Assembly: GCF_000172075.1 (NCBI RefSeq) | Contig: NZ_ABIC01000005.1 | Span: 88,523 to 152,522 of the forward strand | DNA from: Shewanella benthica KT99 | GTDB lineage: Bacteria > Pseudomonadota > Gammaproteobacteria > Enterobacterales > Shewanellaceae | Reading direction: 5' to 3' | Length of the DNA stretch: 64,000 nt | In this document: piece after piece, positions 9,383-18,905 of the stretch | How positions within the stretch are numbered: position 1 is the first letter of the stretch | Layout of the letters: each line of letters opens with the position of its first letter | Position numbers and translations under genes: made by a program | Notes under the pieces: generated by a model | The model's database searches: none | What the model saw: only the letters and a program-made list of their open reading frames with translations | Told to the model about the DNA's origin: nothing

Positions 9383-9716
9383 TATCTCTCCTTGATATAC
9401 GTCTGATCACTCGTTGGAGGTAAGATCCATTGGCTTGTTAGCAGGCCGAACTGAAGCGATTAAAATGGTGTGAATACAGTCAGCTGAATTATAGTTTATC
9501 TATAAAAAATCGTTGGGGGACGCGCCGAACCCTATATCTAGAGTGTGAGCATTATAGTCGATAAGACTCTCCCCGTAACCGTTAAAATTATCGAGTGTAA
9601 ATTCTAAGCGCCTGCACTTAATAACTAAAACGTATAACAGTAAAGAAATAACTATTTATTAAGTTATAAGTAGGCGGTTATATTTACACTATTAAAATCG
9701 AGTGTGGGGCATAGAG
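9383..9716. other. Divergent promoter region, S41-like gene / cobA
   Basis: A 334-bp gap between divergently transcribed genes, AT-rich toward cobA. It must contain both promoters. No repeat, RNA gene or clear riboswitch could be identified by eye. Confidence 0.5.
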
Positions 9717-10580
9717 ATGGAAATAGTCACTTTACCTGGCCAGAGAGCCGGTGGCAAAGTTTGGTTGGTGGGTGCGGGGCCAGGAGATGTTGAGCTGTTA
9801 ACGCTCAAGGCATACCGAATCCTCCAGAGCGCCGATGTTGTCCTCTATGATGCCCTGGTCAGTGAAGACATCATGGCTCTGGTCCCCAAGGATGCCGAGA
9901 AAATTGCAGTCGGTAAACGCGCGGGTAAGCACCGTTCCGCTCAAGATGAGATCAATCAACTCCTAGTCACTAAAGCCTTTACTAAGCAGAATGTCGTGCG
10001 ACTCAAAGGGGGGGACCCGTTTATTTTTGGCCGCGGAGGCGAAGAACTGCAGAGCTTAGTCGAATCGGGTTTAGAGTTTGAAGTGGTTCCGGGGATCACG
10101 GCTGCCAGCGGCACATCGGCCTATGCGGGCATTCCATTGACCCATAGAGATTATGCCCAAGGGGTAACATTTATCACGGGTCATTGCCAGCTAGAGAGCC
10201 GCCCAATGGATTGGAATAGCTATGCAAACCCCAATAATACCTTGGTCATCTATATGGGAATATTGAATGCTGGCTTGATAAAGTCGGGGCTGTTAGAGGC
10301 CGGACGAAATATCGATACCCCAGTGGCCATTGTTTCCAAGGCCACGACACAAGATCAGCGGTGTTTCATAGGAACATTGGGAGAATTAGAACGCTTAGCA
10401 TCAAATCCTGCGCTTAAAATGCCAGCCTTGATGATCATAGGTGAAGTAGTCGAACTCGCAGACACCTTGAACTGGTTTAAACCTGATTCTATGCAACATG
10501 ATTCAGTTCAAAACCAATTGCTACACAGAGAATGGGCCCAAGGATTGAGTCAAACATTAAAGGCCGAGCTAGCACACTAA
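9717..10580 (+). CDS. cobA: Uroporphyrinogen-III C-methyltransferase (SUMT)
   Basis: Methylates uroporphyrinogen III twice with S-adenosylmethionine to give precorrin-2, the entry to siroheme and cobalamin. Motifs: VGAGPGDVELLTLKA near the N terminus, DALVSEDI, RLKGGDPFIFGRGGEE, and VVPGITAASGTSAYAGIPLT. It is the stand-alone form of about 287 residues, without the CysG oxidase/ferrochelatase domain. ATG 9717 is preferred over the in-frame GTG 9702 because the GGGG ribosome site lies before it. Siroheme made from its product is the cofactor of CysI at the start of the window. Confidence 0.95.
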   Translation: MEIVTLPGQRAGGKVWLVGAGPGDVELLTLKAYRILQSADVVLYDALVSEDIMALVPKDAEKIAVGKRAGKHRSAQDEINQLLVTKAFTKQNVVRLKGGDPFIFGRGGEELQSLVESGLEFEVVPGITAASGTSAYAGIPLTHRDYAQGVTFITGHCQLESRPMDWNSYANPNNTLVIYMGILNAGLIKSGLLEAGRNIDTPVAIVSKATTQDQRCFIGTLGELERLASNPALKMPALMIIGEVVELADTLNWFKPDSMQHDSVQNQLLHREWAQGLSQTLKAELAH

Positions 10581-10620
10581 AATCAATCGGTATAAGCCTA
10601 GCTTCAGCCGCTAGACGCTT

Positions 10621-10673
10621 ATACCATTCCGAGTAAGTATCTGAACTGACCGGATACTTATATGGAATGGTAT
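10621..10673. mobile_element. Minimal MITE derivative (53 bp, only the two ends)
   Basis: The left terminal repeat ATACCATTCCGAGTAAGTAT is joined almost directly to the right terminal repeat (ATACTTATATGGAATGGTAT), as if the whole interior had been lost. It lies between convergent cobA and the gene at 10673, and its last base overlaps the stop codon of that gene. Confidence 0.85.
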
Positions 10674-11506
10674 TATTCTATCTTGAAGTCTTTGGCGAAC
10701 AGAGTCCTCATGGCCTTGGTATATTCACCGTCAGGTTTAGGGTGAATAAGCTGGGTGAGTTCATCACCAATCGGCGTTAAACGATAATAGTTAACTAACA
10801 GATGGCCGCTTTTAGGGGTCAGTTTCATCTTAGTATCGAACAAGGTAAAATGGATAGGTGTCTTGCTGTTTAATAAGCCTGTTTCAAATTCACTTCGGTG
10901 GAGTATGCCCGCATCGATCAAGGTGAGAATGTTGGAATAAGGCAGGCCAAAATTTGATAAGCCAATATTAATGGGTGATGATTTTCTGAATATCTGGCCA
11001 ATGCCCCCCGTATATCGATAGCCAATGATGAGCTTTAAACGAGTCTCGTTATTGACCTTCACAGCCATGCCTAAGGCTTTCTCTAATATCTGTGCTTCTT
11101 TGTGAGTTAACTGTTGCAGTGTTGTCAGGGTCCTTAGACTAAAGTTACCTGGATTGGTGATTTCATTGGCGAGAATTCTGCCCCATAACTCCTGCATTTT
11201 TCGGTTATGTATCTGCTCTGCGATTTGAAAAAACTGATGTGACCAGTCGGGATCGAGATCGGACCCGGTTACGTCTGATGGCGTGATGCTCAAGGCTATC
11301 TTATAGATGGTTTCCAGATTGATTTGATACTGGCTCATCAACTTTCGCTGCCTGTGTTCTGCGCGCTCTGCGACCGAGGCCGTGTTCGCCCGATAGCCCT
11401 CTTCACTGCTTAACCCAAGCTGACGGCCTAACAGGAGTGCTTTCTTGCGTGCAGAGACATCAGATTGCGCTGACTTCACTTCGCTGATTTTCGCTATTTC
11501 GGCCAT
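10673..11506 (-). CDS. TIGR03899 / DUF2806-like family protein
   Basis: A 277-residue cytosolic protein of unknown function. The central segment (DLDPDWSHQFFQIAEQ, then MQELWGRILANEI, then PGNFSLRTL) is the pattern I associate with this family in Vibrio and Shewanella. The TAA stop overlaps the edge of the 53-bp MITE derivative, so insertion may have set or moved the C terminus. Followed on the minus strand side by the MFS gene upstream at 12757. Confidence 0.75.
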   Translation of the reverse strand: MAEIAKISEVKSAQSDVSARKKALLLGRQLGLSSEEGYRANTASVAERAEHRQRKLMSQYQINLETIYKIALSITPSDVTGSDLDPDWSHQFFQIAEQIHNRKMQELWGRILANEITNPGNFSLRTLTTLQQLTHKEAQILEKALGMAVKVNNETRLKLIIGYRYTGGIGQIFRKSSPINIGLSNFGLPYSNILTLIDAGILHRSEFETGLLNSKTPIHFTLFDTKMKLTPKSGHLLVNYYRLTPIGDELTQLIHPKPDGEYTKAMRTLFAKDFKIE

Positions 11507-11560
11507 ATCAATTCCAGTTTAATATACATACGTCTTGTACTTATTATTTGAATCTAGCGC

Positions 11561-12757
11561 TTATTGCCTTGGGTTACTGAGCTGAACATTTTTTCTGGAC
11601 CAGCTCCAATTGACTTCGTTACCCTGAGACGGAGCGTTAGGAATATTTCGGGCCAGCACTAGGGAGCATACCGCGAAGCCTGCCCCTATATAAAATACAG
11701 CTTGTGGTGAATATAGCCAGAGTAGACCCAGTAAAACCGGGATCACCACGGCGGCAATATGATTAATAGTGAAGCTTACCGACATGGTGGAGGCAATATC
11801 TTTACCATCGGCAATCTTCTGAAAATAGGTCTTGATGGCGATCGCCATGGCGAATAACAAATGATCGATAACATAGAGGGCCGCCGCGATTTCGGCTTGC
11901 TGCACCCAAGCATAGCTGACAAAGATGATGATCAGGCCTAGGTATTCGATGGTGAGTGCTCGGCGTTCGCCGATCCGGCCGATAAAACGACCTATTGCTG
12001 GCGCAAACAGTAGATTAATGACGTAATTAATCAGAAACAGACTGGTGATTTCACTGACGCTATAACCGAATTTTTCCACCATCATAAAGCCGGCGAACAC
12101 CATAAAAATCTGCCGCCTGGCCCCGGCGAAGAAGGTGAGCAAGTAGTAGAGCCAGTATCTCTTCCTGAGAATGATCTTCTTATGTTGCACTTCACCTACT
12201 TCAAATTTAGGAAAGTATAAGGTGATGATCAGTACCATCAACAAGCCCAAGCAGCCTATCAGGGCATACATATACACATAATCGAGTTCTAGCCAGCTCA
12301 TCACCAACCAGATACTGGCATAACCCGAGAGCGCAGCGGCAGAGCGCCAAGCCAATGCTTTGCCGAGAAATTCTGCTGTGTCTTTTTTGTCTATCCACTG
12401 TAGCGTCAACGACTGATTTATGGTTTCGAAGTAATGAAAGCCCACAGACATGAGTACTGTGGTGATATAGAGGCCGAGTACCTGAGGGAAAAATCCGCTA
12501 ACCGCGACGCCTATGGATAAAACGGCCAGAGAGACTAAGGCGAAGGTTTGTTCTCGGATGAGTAATAGCACGAATATGGCAGTGAAGGCGAGGAAGCCTG
12601 GAACCTCACGCAAGCTCTGAAGTATGCCTATTTCTACACCAGTAAATTGCGCCTTCTCTATGACGAAGTTATTGAGCAGTACCTGCCAAACGGCGAATAC
12701 CAGCGACATGATAAAGGTCATCCAAAGCAGGAGACTCTGCGGGTTTTTATGTTTCAT
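11561..12757 (-). CDS. MFS transporter
   Basis: An inner-membrane permease of about 398 residues with roughly twelve hydrophobic helices and a charged central loop (residues about 185-200, KFEVGEVQHKKIILRKRYW). The substrate cannot be told from the sequence. ATG 12757 is preferred to ATG 12769 because AAGG lies just before it, while the upstream ATG has no ribosome site. It lies upstream of, and in the same direction as, the TIGR03899 gene (54-bp gap), so the two may be co-transcribed. Confidence 0.88.
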   Translation of the reverse strand: MKHKNPQSLLLWMTFIMSLVFAVWQVLLNNFVIEKAQFTGVEIGILQSLREVPGFLAFTAIFVLLLIREQTFALVSLAVLSIGVAVSGFFPQVLGLYITTVLMSVGFHYFETINQSLTLQWIDKKDTAEFLGKALAWRSAAALSGYASIWLVMSWLELDYVYMYALIGCLGLLMVLIITLYFPKFEVGEVQHKKIILRKRYWLYYLLTFFAGARRQIFMVFAGFMMVEKFGYSVSEITSLFLINYVINLLFAPAIGRFIGRIGERRALTIEYLGLIIIFVSYAWVQQAEIAAALYVIDHLLFAMAIAIKTYFQKIADGKDIASTMSVSFTINHIAAVVIPVLLGLLWLYSPQAVFYIGAGFAVCSLVLARNIPNAPSQGNEVNWSWSRKNVQLSNPRQ

Positions 12758-13183
12758 TAGGCCTTCCATATGACAATAAGCGCGGGTACTGGACGTCAGC
12801 TTTAGCTCGTATCTGATAGCGAGTTATAGAAACACAACATCGGTAGCTAGGGCCATTCGGTTGATTTACTATTCAGGGGAGAGCAATTTAACAAGGAGTC
12901 TACATGAGTTTTTTCTCCATTGGTTAGCGATTATTTGTTCATTTTACTTATCATCATCTATCTAGTTTCCGCTAAAACTGGCTGCAATTAGCCTCTCTAT
13001 CGAGTAGAAACGCCTCAAATTATTATCTGCACTAGTACAAATTACTCATATTAGCCATTACAAATGTAAGTTTCTTGTAAATGCTGTCGCAAAGCGAAGT
13101 GTAAATTCTAATGCAAATGATTTTTATTTGTAGTACTTTGTTCGCGAATTTAGGTGATGCTGTTAATTTGTGCGGAGAGATAA
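12758..13183. other. Divergent regulatory region upstream of the iron cluster
   Basis: A 426-bp gap between the MFS gene (minus) and the outer-membrane barrel gene (plus). It contains a Fur-like box at 13113-13131 and is AT-rich near the barrel gene. No gene is seen. Confidence 0.5.
13113..13131. promoter_or_regulatory. Candidate Fur box
   Basis: GCAAATGATTTTTATTTGT aligned by eye to the 19-bp Fur consensus GATAATGATAATCATTATC matches about 11-12 positions, including the ATGAT core. It lies about 50 bp before a cluster whose products are linked to iron in other bacteria. The match is moderate, so this is a suggestion. Confidence 0.45.
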
Positions 13184-14569
13184 ATGAAAACCAAGTTAAG
13201 TTTGTTGGCTTTATGTATAGCTGGCTTTAGCTGTACTAGTGCCATGGCGGCAACAGACCCGGCTCAATTAGAGCTGGCAATTGCTAAACAGGAAGCGGAA
13301 CTCAATAAGCTTAAACACGATCTCGCCGAGTTAGCAGCCCAACAAAAGATGCAAATAAAGCAGCAAGAAGAACAGGCTGAAGTGGTTGCAACTGCCAGAA
13401 AAGCGTTAACTGAAAGTAAATGGAGCAAGTTTTCTTTCAAGTCATACGGCAGCATGACTTACACCAGCGATGAGTATTACCAGAACGTACAGGATACCAG
13501 TCCAGAACGTCGTGGCCGTTTCGATCTCGAACGCATAGTCACCGAGTTCGGCTACCAGTTCAACGATGAATGGGATATAGAAGTCGAGATCGAGTACGAA
13601 CATGGTGGCACGGGTACGGCCCTTGAATATGATGGTTTCGATGAGTTCGGTGAGTTTGAAACTGAAGTCGAAGCCGGTGGTGAGGTGATGATCGAGAAGG
13701 CTGAGCTGAGATATCGTCCCAGTGATGAATTCGGCGTCAAGTTCGGTAATATCCACCTGCCAATCGGTTTATCAAGCATTTTACACAAGCCTGATCAATA
13801 TCTGACGGTATTGCGTCACCGCAGTGAGGCGGCCATGTTACCCGCCGTCTGGAATGAGATGGGTGTCGGCATATTTGGTGAAATGGCTAATTTTCACTAT
13901 CAAGCTCAGGTTGTCAGTGGCCTAAACTCCGAATATTTCCGTACCTATGACTGGATAGCATCCGGCCACCAGAAGCGCTTTGAGGAGATTAATGCCGACA
14001 ATCTTGCCTATGCACTGCGTCTGGATTACGGCAACTTCAAGCAAGGCAGCGCCGTTGGCGTCGCTTATTACTATGGCAATACCTCAGGTAATCGCCATAA
14101 GAGCAACAAGGTTATCGGTGATGGCACGGTCAGCATCTTGGCCATATCCGGCGCCTTCGTACAGGGACCTTGGATCTTACGTGGTCAGTATCTGCATGGC
14201 ACCTTGAGCGATGCCGATGCAATCACTCAGGCAAACAAGACCACTCCGGGTCTAAAACCTGGGGTTTTTGCTCAAGTTGGCTCAGAGTCTGAAGCCTTCT
14301 TCGTCGAGGCTGGTGTGGATCTGAGCTATTTTACTCCGATGCCCATTACCATTTTTGCCAATATCGATTACTCGAATCCGCTAGCCGATGTCGATACCGG
14401 CACCGCGTCTAAGCGTTATGAGAATACCTGGACCAGTATCGGCATTAACTATTTCCCCATTCCTGAAATTGTTATCAAGGCCGAAGCCGGACGTCAGCAA
14501 GTCGCCGTGTCTTCAATTCCCGATACTAATTTTTTCGCCCTGGGCGTGGGTTACCAGTTTTCTCTATAA
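13184..14569 (+). CDS. Outer-membrane beta-barrel (porin-like) with N-terminal coiled coil
   Basis: 461 residues: signal peptide with cleavage after SAMA (about residue 22), then a coiled coil rich in Glu, Lys and Gln (about 25-75), then a barrel with alternating strands ending in the outer-membrane signature YQFSL. The coiled coil plus 16-strand-type barrel resembles phosphate- or zinc-type OprP/DUF-porins. It heads a cluster with imelysin and a di-heme oxidoreductase, so transport of an iron-related ligand is plausible (inference). A short acidic stretch (FDEFGEFETEVEAGGE) could be an external loop. Confidence 0.85.
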   Translation: MKTKLSLLALCIAGFSCTSAMAATDPAQLELAIAKQEAELNKLKHDLAELAAQQKMQIKQQEEQAEVVATARKALTESKWSKFSFKSYGSMTYTSDEYYQNVQDTSPERRGRFDLERIVTEFGYQFNDEWDIEVEIEYEHGGTGTALEYDGFDEFGEFETEVEAGGEVMIEKAELRYRPSDEFGVKFGNIHLPIGLSSILHKPDQYLTVLRHRSEAAMLPAVWNEMGVGIFGEMANFHYQAQVVSGLNSEYFRTYDWIASGHQKRFEEINADNLAYALRLDYGNFKQGSAVGVAYYYGNTSGNRHKSNKVIGDGTVSILAISGAFVQGPWILRGQYLHGTLSDADAITQANKTTPGLKPGVFAQVGSESEAFFVEAGVDLSYFTPMPITIFANIDYSNPLADVDTGTASKRYENTWTSIGINYFPIPEIVIKAEAGRQQVAVSSIPDTNFFALGVGYQFSL

Positions 14570-14601
14570 CACCTAATTATGAAGTAAAAATGGAGCTTTA
14601 C

Positions 14602-15756
14602 ATGAAACAACTTAAGTATTCAGCAGTCGCAATAGCACTCATCTCTACGCTCGCCGCATGTGGCGGTTCGGGTAGCGATGATACAACAACGCCGCCTACC
14701 GATAACCAGTTTGAATTTGCCGCGACTGAGATGATCACTAACTTGACCGACGATGTGATTGTCAGTGGTTACTCGGCGCTGGCAATTAAAGGTGATGAAC
14801 TCTTACAAGCGACTCAAACTTTGGTGAATAACAAGACTCAGGAAAACCTGCTTGCTGTACAGGACGCCTGGAAGGCGGCGCGTCAGCCGTGGGAGCAAGG
14901 TGAGTCACACATATTTGGTCCTGTCGACTCTCTGAGTATTGACCCACATTTGGACAGCTGGCCACTGAACACCGTCGATCTGATCTCTGTATTGGCCAAT
15001 AATACCGGTGGTTTCGATGCCGATACCATCAAGGGTTGGAACGATGATATCCAAGGTTTTCACACCATGGAATACTTGCTGTTCGGTGACGGTGTTGCCG
15101 ACAACGAGAAAATTGTTGCCGATCTAACTACGACCGAAACTGAATATCTGATGGGACTGGCGGAAGTGTTTCTTAGCTATACCAAGACCCTGGATGATGC
15201 ATGGCAGATAAGTCATGACGGTCAAACGGGTAGCTATGCCTATGGTGAATTTGTTAAGAACCCGGGAACCGAGTGGAACAATATTTATGCTTCTCAAGTC
15301 GGTGTGATTGAAGAGCTGGTAAACGGCATGATCGCAATCGTGGATGAAGTCGGCAATGGTAAGATTGCCGATCCATTCGGTACATCGATCGCAACAGCCG
15401 ATACTTCTCTGGTTGAGTCGCAGTACTCATGGAATTCACTGACAGATTTCAGCGATAACATCATAGGTGTGCGCAATGTCTATCAAGGTGAGCTAACGGG
15501 TGCCAGTGACAAGCAAGGCATTGTCGATTTCGTTATGGCTGCCGATGTGACGCTTGCGGCTCGAGTAGGCAGTGAAATTGATGATGCCATCATCAAGATC
15601 CAGGCTATCAAGGGGTCTAATAACATGCCATTTCGTCAGGCAATCGCAGATGCAGACGGTCGGGTAAAAATCCAGACTGCCATCGATGCTCTGTCTAAGC
15701 TGCAGGCCAGTCTCACGGATGAAGTTTTGCCTCTGCTTAAAAATTGGAAAGTGTAA
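14602..15756 (+). CDS. Imelysin family lipoprotein (peptidase M75 / iron-regulated type)
   Basis: 384 residues with a lipoprotein signal peptide (lipobox LAAC) followed by a GGSGSDDTTTPP linker. It carries the imelysin signature GFHTMEYLLFGDG, with H154 and E157 forming the HxxE element that links the family to iron binding (EfeO, IrpA, IcmP relatives). I moved the start to ATG 14602, which has GGAG six bases upstream; ATG 14590 would place extra residues before the signal. Followed by a strong terminator. Role: probable periplasmic iron capture. Confidence 0.9.
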   Translation: MKQLKYSAVAIALISTLAACGGSGSDDTTTPPTDNQFEFAATEMITNLTDDVIVSGYSALAIKGDELLQATQTLVNNKTQENLLAVQDAWKAARQPWEQGESHIFGPVDSLSIDPHLDSWPLNTVDLISVLANNTGGFDADTIKGWNDDIQGFHTMEYLLFGDGVADNEKIVADLTTTETEYLMGLAEVFLSYTKTLDDAWQISHDGQTGSYAYGEFVKNPGTEWNNIYASQVGVIEELVNGMIAIVDEVGNGKIADPFGTSIATADTSLVESQYSWNSLTDFSDNIIGVRNVYQGELTGASDKQGIVDFVMAADVTLAARVGSEIDDAIIKIQAIKGSNNMPFRQAIADADGRVKIQTAIDALSKLQASLTDEVLPLLKNWKV

Positions 15757-15787
15757 CTCCCTATCTAATATCGATGTGATTGGATAG

Positions 15788-15819
15788 AAAAAGGAGGCAC
15801 AGGAATGGCCTCCTTTTTT
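15788..15819 (+). terminator. Rho-independent terminator after imelysin gene
   Basis: Stem AAAAAGGAGGC / GCCTCCTTTTT with a nine-base loop and a T-run. It probably separates or attenuates transcription before the di-heme oxidoreductase gene; a TATACCAATTGGTATTA palindrome follows at 15822. Confidence 0.93.
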
Positions 15820-15901
15820 ACTATACCAATTGGTATTAGACCTGTTTTAGCAGTATCCAGCTCAGGATAGAGCGATACTGCTTAAGTAAAATGAGTGTGG
15901 G

Positions 15902-17533
15902 ATGAAGATGATGAATTTAAATCGCTATAAATATACCAGTTTAGCGCTCGCTATCTGCTTTGGCTTAACTGCCTGTGGTGGCTCAGGAGATGATGTCCCT
16001 GAACCTAAACCCGAAGAAAAAGTATACCCAAGCTTTACCGATATCAAGGCCAGCGGCGGAGACACCACCACCTTCGATGCCTCCGAGTCGGGCCATGGTT
16101 TCTCGACTCCCGCGCCTAATTTATCCGCTGTCAGTCTAGAGCATCACCTTGAGGGGGATCTTAGTTTTGAGACTGCCTTCACCACGGCGCCAAACGTCGA
16201 ACACCCAGAACTCGATGGCCTGGGCCCGGTGTTTAACAATACCGACTGTAACTCATGTCACCAACGAGATGGCCGCAATTCGACGCCTTTAGTTCCTGCT
16301 GGACAAGAACGAATGAAGCTTGGCTCTGAAGCCGGGCTATTTTTACGTATCAGTATGGCTCCTGCCGAAGTATGTACTCAAGGTACGGCAGCAAATGATT
16401 ACTGCGCGCCAATTCCAGTGCCTAATTTTGGCGGCCAGTTATTCCACCGTGGCGTGCTTAAGGCGCGTTCAGATTGGCAAGATAATATGTTTGGCGGCCA
16501 GGCGGATGTGTACCTCTCCTATGAAACTAAGGAGATGACTTATCCTGATGGCTCAAGCATCACATTGAAGCAGCCATTGTTTGCAGTAGAAAATCCCTAT
16601 GATGCACCGGGTGAGACCCTAACTAGTGCTAACGTGACATCGGACCTACTCCAAGATGATGTCTTGATGGGCTGGCGTAACGGTATGCCTGTATTTGGCC
16701 TAGGTTTGCTTGAAGCGATTCCAGAGGCGGATATTCTGGCCTTGGTGGATGAGAATGATGCCGATGGCGACAAGATCTCCGGCCGGGCTAACCTGGTATT
16801 CGATGCAATAAAGGCACGTGCGGGTGACGCTCATCCGGTTTCTCTGGGACGTTTTGGCTGGAAGGCCAACACCCCAAGCGTACGAGTACAATCTCTGGGT
16901 GCACTGCGTGGTGATATCGGCATCACTAACCCACTGTTTCCCGACGAGAGTGTAGTCGGCACCGCCTTGCATGATAGCTATCTGGCCAGAACCGGCTATG
17001 TGGATACCGGTGAAGGTGTCAATGGAGAGCCTGAGGCGAGTGCCGAGTTTAGTGACTCTGTGGTCTTCTATGCCGAGACCTTAGCTGTGCCGGCCAGACG
17101 TAATGTCGGTGATGCTAATGTTCGTGAAGGCGCGCGCCTGTTTGAGCAAGTTAACTGCACAGGCTGTCATAAGGCCAGCTTCGTGACTAAGTCGAGCGGC
17201 GATATTGGCGGCGCACCTATGATAGATGCGCTAAAGGGGCAGACCATCTATCCTTTCACCGATATGTTGTTACATGACATGGGTGAAGAACTAGCGGATG
17301 GCCGTGCTGATTTTCTTGCTGACGGCAACGAGTGGCGAACCCGCTCCTTGTGGGGCATAGGCTTGACTCAGACCGTGAACCCACTGGCCGGTTTCTTACA
17401 TGATGGCCGCGCCGCAACTCTGGAGGAGGCGATATTGTGGCATGGAGGCGAAGGTGAAAATAGCCGTGTTGCCTTTATGGAACTGACTAAGGCGGAGCGA
17501 GATCAAGTCATCGCCTTCCTGATGTCGCTGTAA
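15902..17533 (+). CDS. Di-heme oxidoreductase lipoprotein (DUF1111, 'thiol oxidoreductase')
   Basis: 543 residues, lipoprotein signal peptide (lipobox LTAC) then c-type heme sites CNSCH (C116, C119, H120) and CTGCH (C419, C422, H423). The family resembles di-heme peroxidases (MauG/CcpA type) and is regularly encoded beside imelysin genes in Pseudomonas, Vibrio and Shewanella iron loci; the role suggested there is redox handling of iron in the periplasm (inference). ATG 15902, 15908 and 15911 are all possible starts. Confidence 0.9.
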   Translation: MKMMNLNRYKYTSLALAICFGLTACGGSGDDVPEPKPEEKVYPSFTDIKASGGDTTTFDASESGHGFSTPAPNLSAVSLEHHLEGDLSFETAFTTAPNVEHPELDGLGPVFNNTDCNSCHQRDGRNSTPLVPAGQERMKLGSEAGLFLRISMAPAEVCTQGTAANDYCAPIPVPNFGGQLFHRGVLKARSDWQDNMFGGQADVYLSYETKEMTYPDGSSITLKQPLFAVENPYDAPGETLTSANVTSDLLQDDVLMGWRNGMPVFGLGLLEAIPEADILALVDENDADGDKISGRANLVFDAIKARAGDAHPVSLGRFGWKANTPSVRVQSLGALRGDIGITNPLFPDESVVGTALHDSYLARTGYVDTGEGVNGEPEASAEFSDSVVFYAETLAVPARRNVGDANVREGARLFEQVNCTGCHKASFVTKSSGDIGGAPMIDALKGQTIYPFTDMLLHDMGEELADGRADFLADGNEWRTRSLWGIGLTQTVNPLAGFLHDGRAATLEEAILWHGGEGENSRVAFMELTKAERDQVIAFLMSL

Positions 17534-17591
17534 AGCTTAACTAGCTAACGTTTAAATCTATAGTTTCAAATACGATTGTTTGAAATCCATG

Positions 17592-17618
17592 GCGGAGCAA
17601 GTTCATTGCTCCGCTTTT
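17592..17618 (+). terminator. Rho-independent terminator of the iron cluster
   Basis: Nine-base stem GCGGAGCAA / TTGCTCCGC, five-base loop GTTCA, then TTTT. Confidence 0.88.
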
Positions 17619-17798
17619 ATTTGTACCTCTATTCTTCTCTGCTCTACCTATTTTTAGATACCTAAGATAATAATTTGTGATACAGGTAAAGGTATCGCTG
17701 ACTTTAGCCCTGTGCCTCGTGATCTGTTTCAAGTAAAAAGCCACATATTTACATTAGTATATTGGTATTGGATCTGTTGAGAAAACCTTGGAGGGCTG

Positions 17799-18326
17799 GT
17801 GAACAAGATCTTGATTATTTATTCCAGTGTGCATGGCCAAACCAGAAAAATTTGCGAATATATTGCCAGTCAGCTAAGGGCTAGTGACTATGGTTGTGAA
17901 GTTAGGCTAGCTAGCCTTGAAGAACAATTTGATTTAGACAGCTTCGATAAAATCATCATCGGAGCCAGTATTCGCCACGGCAAACATAACCCTGAAGTTT
18001 ATCATTTCATTGACACCCATCTTGTGGCGTTAGAAACTAAATCTAGCAGCTTTTTCTCTGTGAGTTTAGTCGCGCGAAAAGCCAGCAGGAATACTCCCGA
18101 GTCTAACCCCTATATGCAGGCTTTCTTGAGTAAGACCCTATGGCGGCCTAATTTAGTTAAGGTGTTTGCTGGGAAACTGGATTATCAGGGCTATAACTGG
18201 TTAGACAGGAGCATAATTCGCTTCATCATGTGGATAACCAAGGGGCCAACGGCGGTGAATACTAAGATTGAGTATACGGATTGGCAGTTAGTCGATGTTT
18301 TCGTCAAGGAACTCGAGCTGCTGTAG
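17799..18326 (+). CDS. hemG: Menaquinone-dependent protoporphyrinogen oxidase
   Basis: Oxidises protoporphyrinogen IX to protoporphyrin IX in heme synthesis, passing electrons to the quinone pool. A flavodoxin fold of 175 residues: FMN-binding loop YSSVHGQTRKI near the N terminus, GASIRHGKH, and the HemG-type C-terminal stretch WLDRSIIRFIMWITKGPTA followed by YTDW. The GTG start is supported by GGAGGG. Located just before a b-type cytochrome gene, both linked to heme and respiration. Confidence 0.92.
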   Translation: MNKILIIYSSVHGQTRKICEYIASQLRASDYGCEVRLASLEEQFDLDSFDKIIIGASIRHGKHNPEVYHFIDTHLVALETKSSSFFSVSLVARKASRNTPESNPYMQAFLSKTLWRPNLVKVFAGKLDYQGYNWLDRSIIRFIMWITKGPTAVNTKIEYTDWQLVDVFVKELELL

Positions 18327-18368
18327 TGTTCGTTAGGGAAAGTAAAAGTTATATAAGCAGGGGTTTTA

Positions 18369-18905
18369 ATGGCTAATTCTTCTTCAGTTTTAAGTAGGCT
18401 GCTTACTAAGCTGGTCGACTATCAACATGTCGGTATTATTATCTTATCTGTATTTTTAATATCCTCCAGTGGCTGGATTTTTATGGGGCGAGGTTTGCGT
18501 AACAGTGCTTCAATATGGGATTATTTACATGTGTATTTGGGGTTAGTCATTGCCGGGCTATCGGTGAGTATGCTGATCACTCATTGCGTGAGAGGTCAGT
18601 GGCGACAGATGTTTCCTTGGCTGCTGGCTGACTTTTCTCAGCTCAGCAAAGATCTATCCGGGCTGGTTAAAGGGAGAATACCTGTGGCTGGCGGGCGTGG
18701 CCTGTTTAGCTGTATCGAAGGCATTGGGATATTACTCTTAGTTGGCGTTGGCTTTAGTGGCGTGATCTGGTTTTTTCTGCAAGGCAGTACCGAGGCTTTA
18801 GTGTGGCGCGGTTATCACATCCTGCTGGTGAAAGGTTTTATCGGGTTTATCTTGGTACATGTTTTCTGTGCATGTCTGCATCTACTGGATTTCATCAGAA
18901 ATTGA
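18369..18905 (+). CDS. Cytochrome b561-like membrane protein
   Basis: 178 residues with four hydrophobic helices (about 20-37, 50-69, 112-133, 147-170). Histidines placed in or near helices (DYLHVYLG, LITHCV, GYHILL, VHVFCACLHLL) suggest two b hemes. It probably transfers electrons at the inner membrane; the partner is unknown. It follows hemG by 42 bp, probably in one transcript. A hairpin starts at its stop codon. Confidence 0.75.
   Translation: MANSSSVLSRLLTKLVDYQHVGIIILSVFLISSSGWIFMGRGLRNSASIWDYLHVYLGLVIAGLSVSMLITHCVRGQWRQMFPWLLADFSQLSKDLSGLVKGRIPVAGGRGLFSCIEGIGILLLVGVGFSGVIWFFLQGSTEALVWRGYHILLVKGFIGFILVHVFCACLHLLDFIRN

Noticed and set aside
17541..17744. 67-codon minus-strand frame after the di-heme gene
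   Set aside because: It lies over the terminator and has no ribosome site or family.
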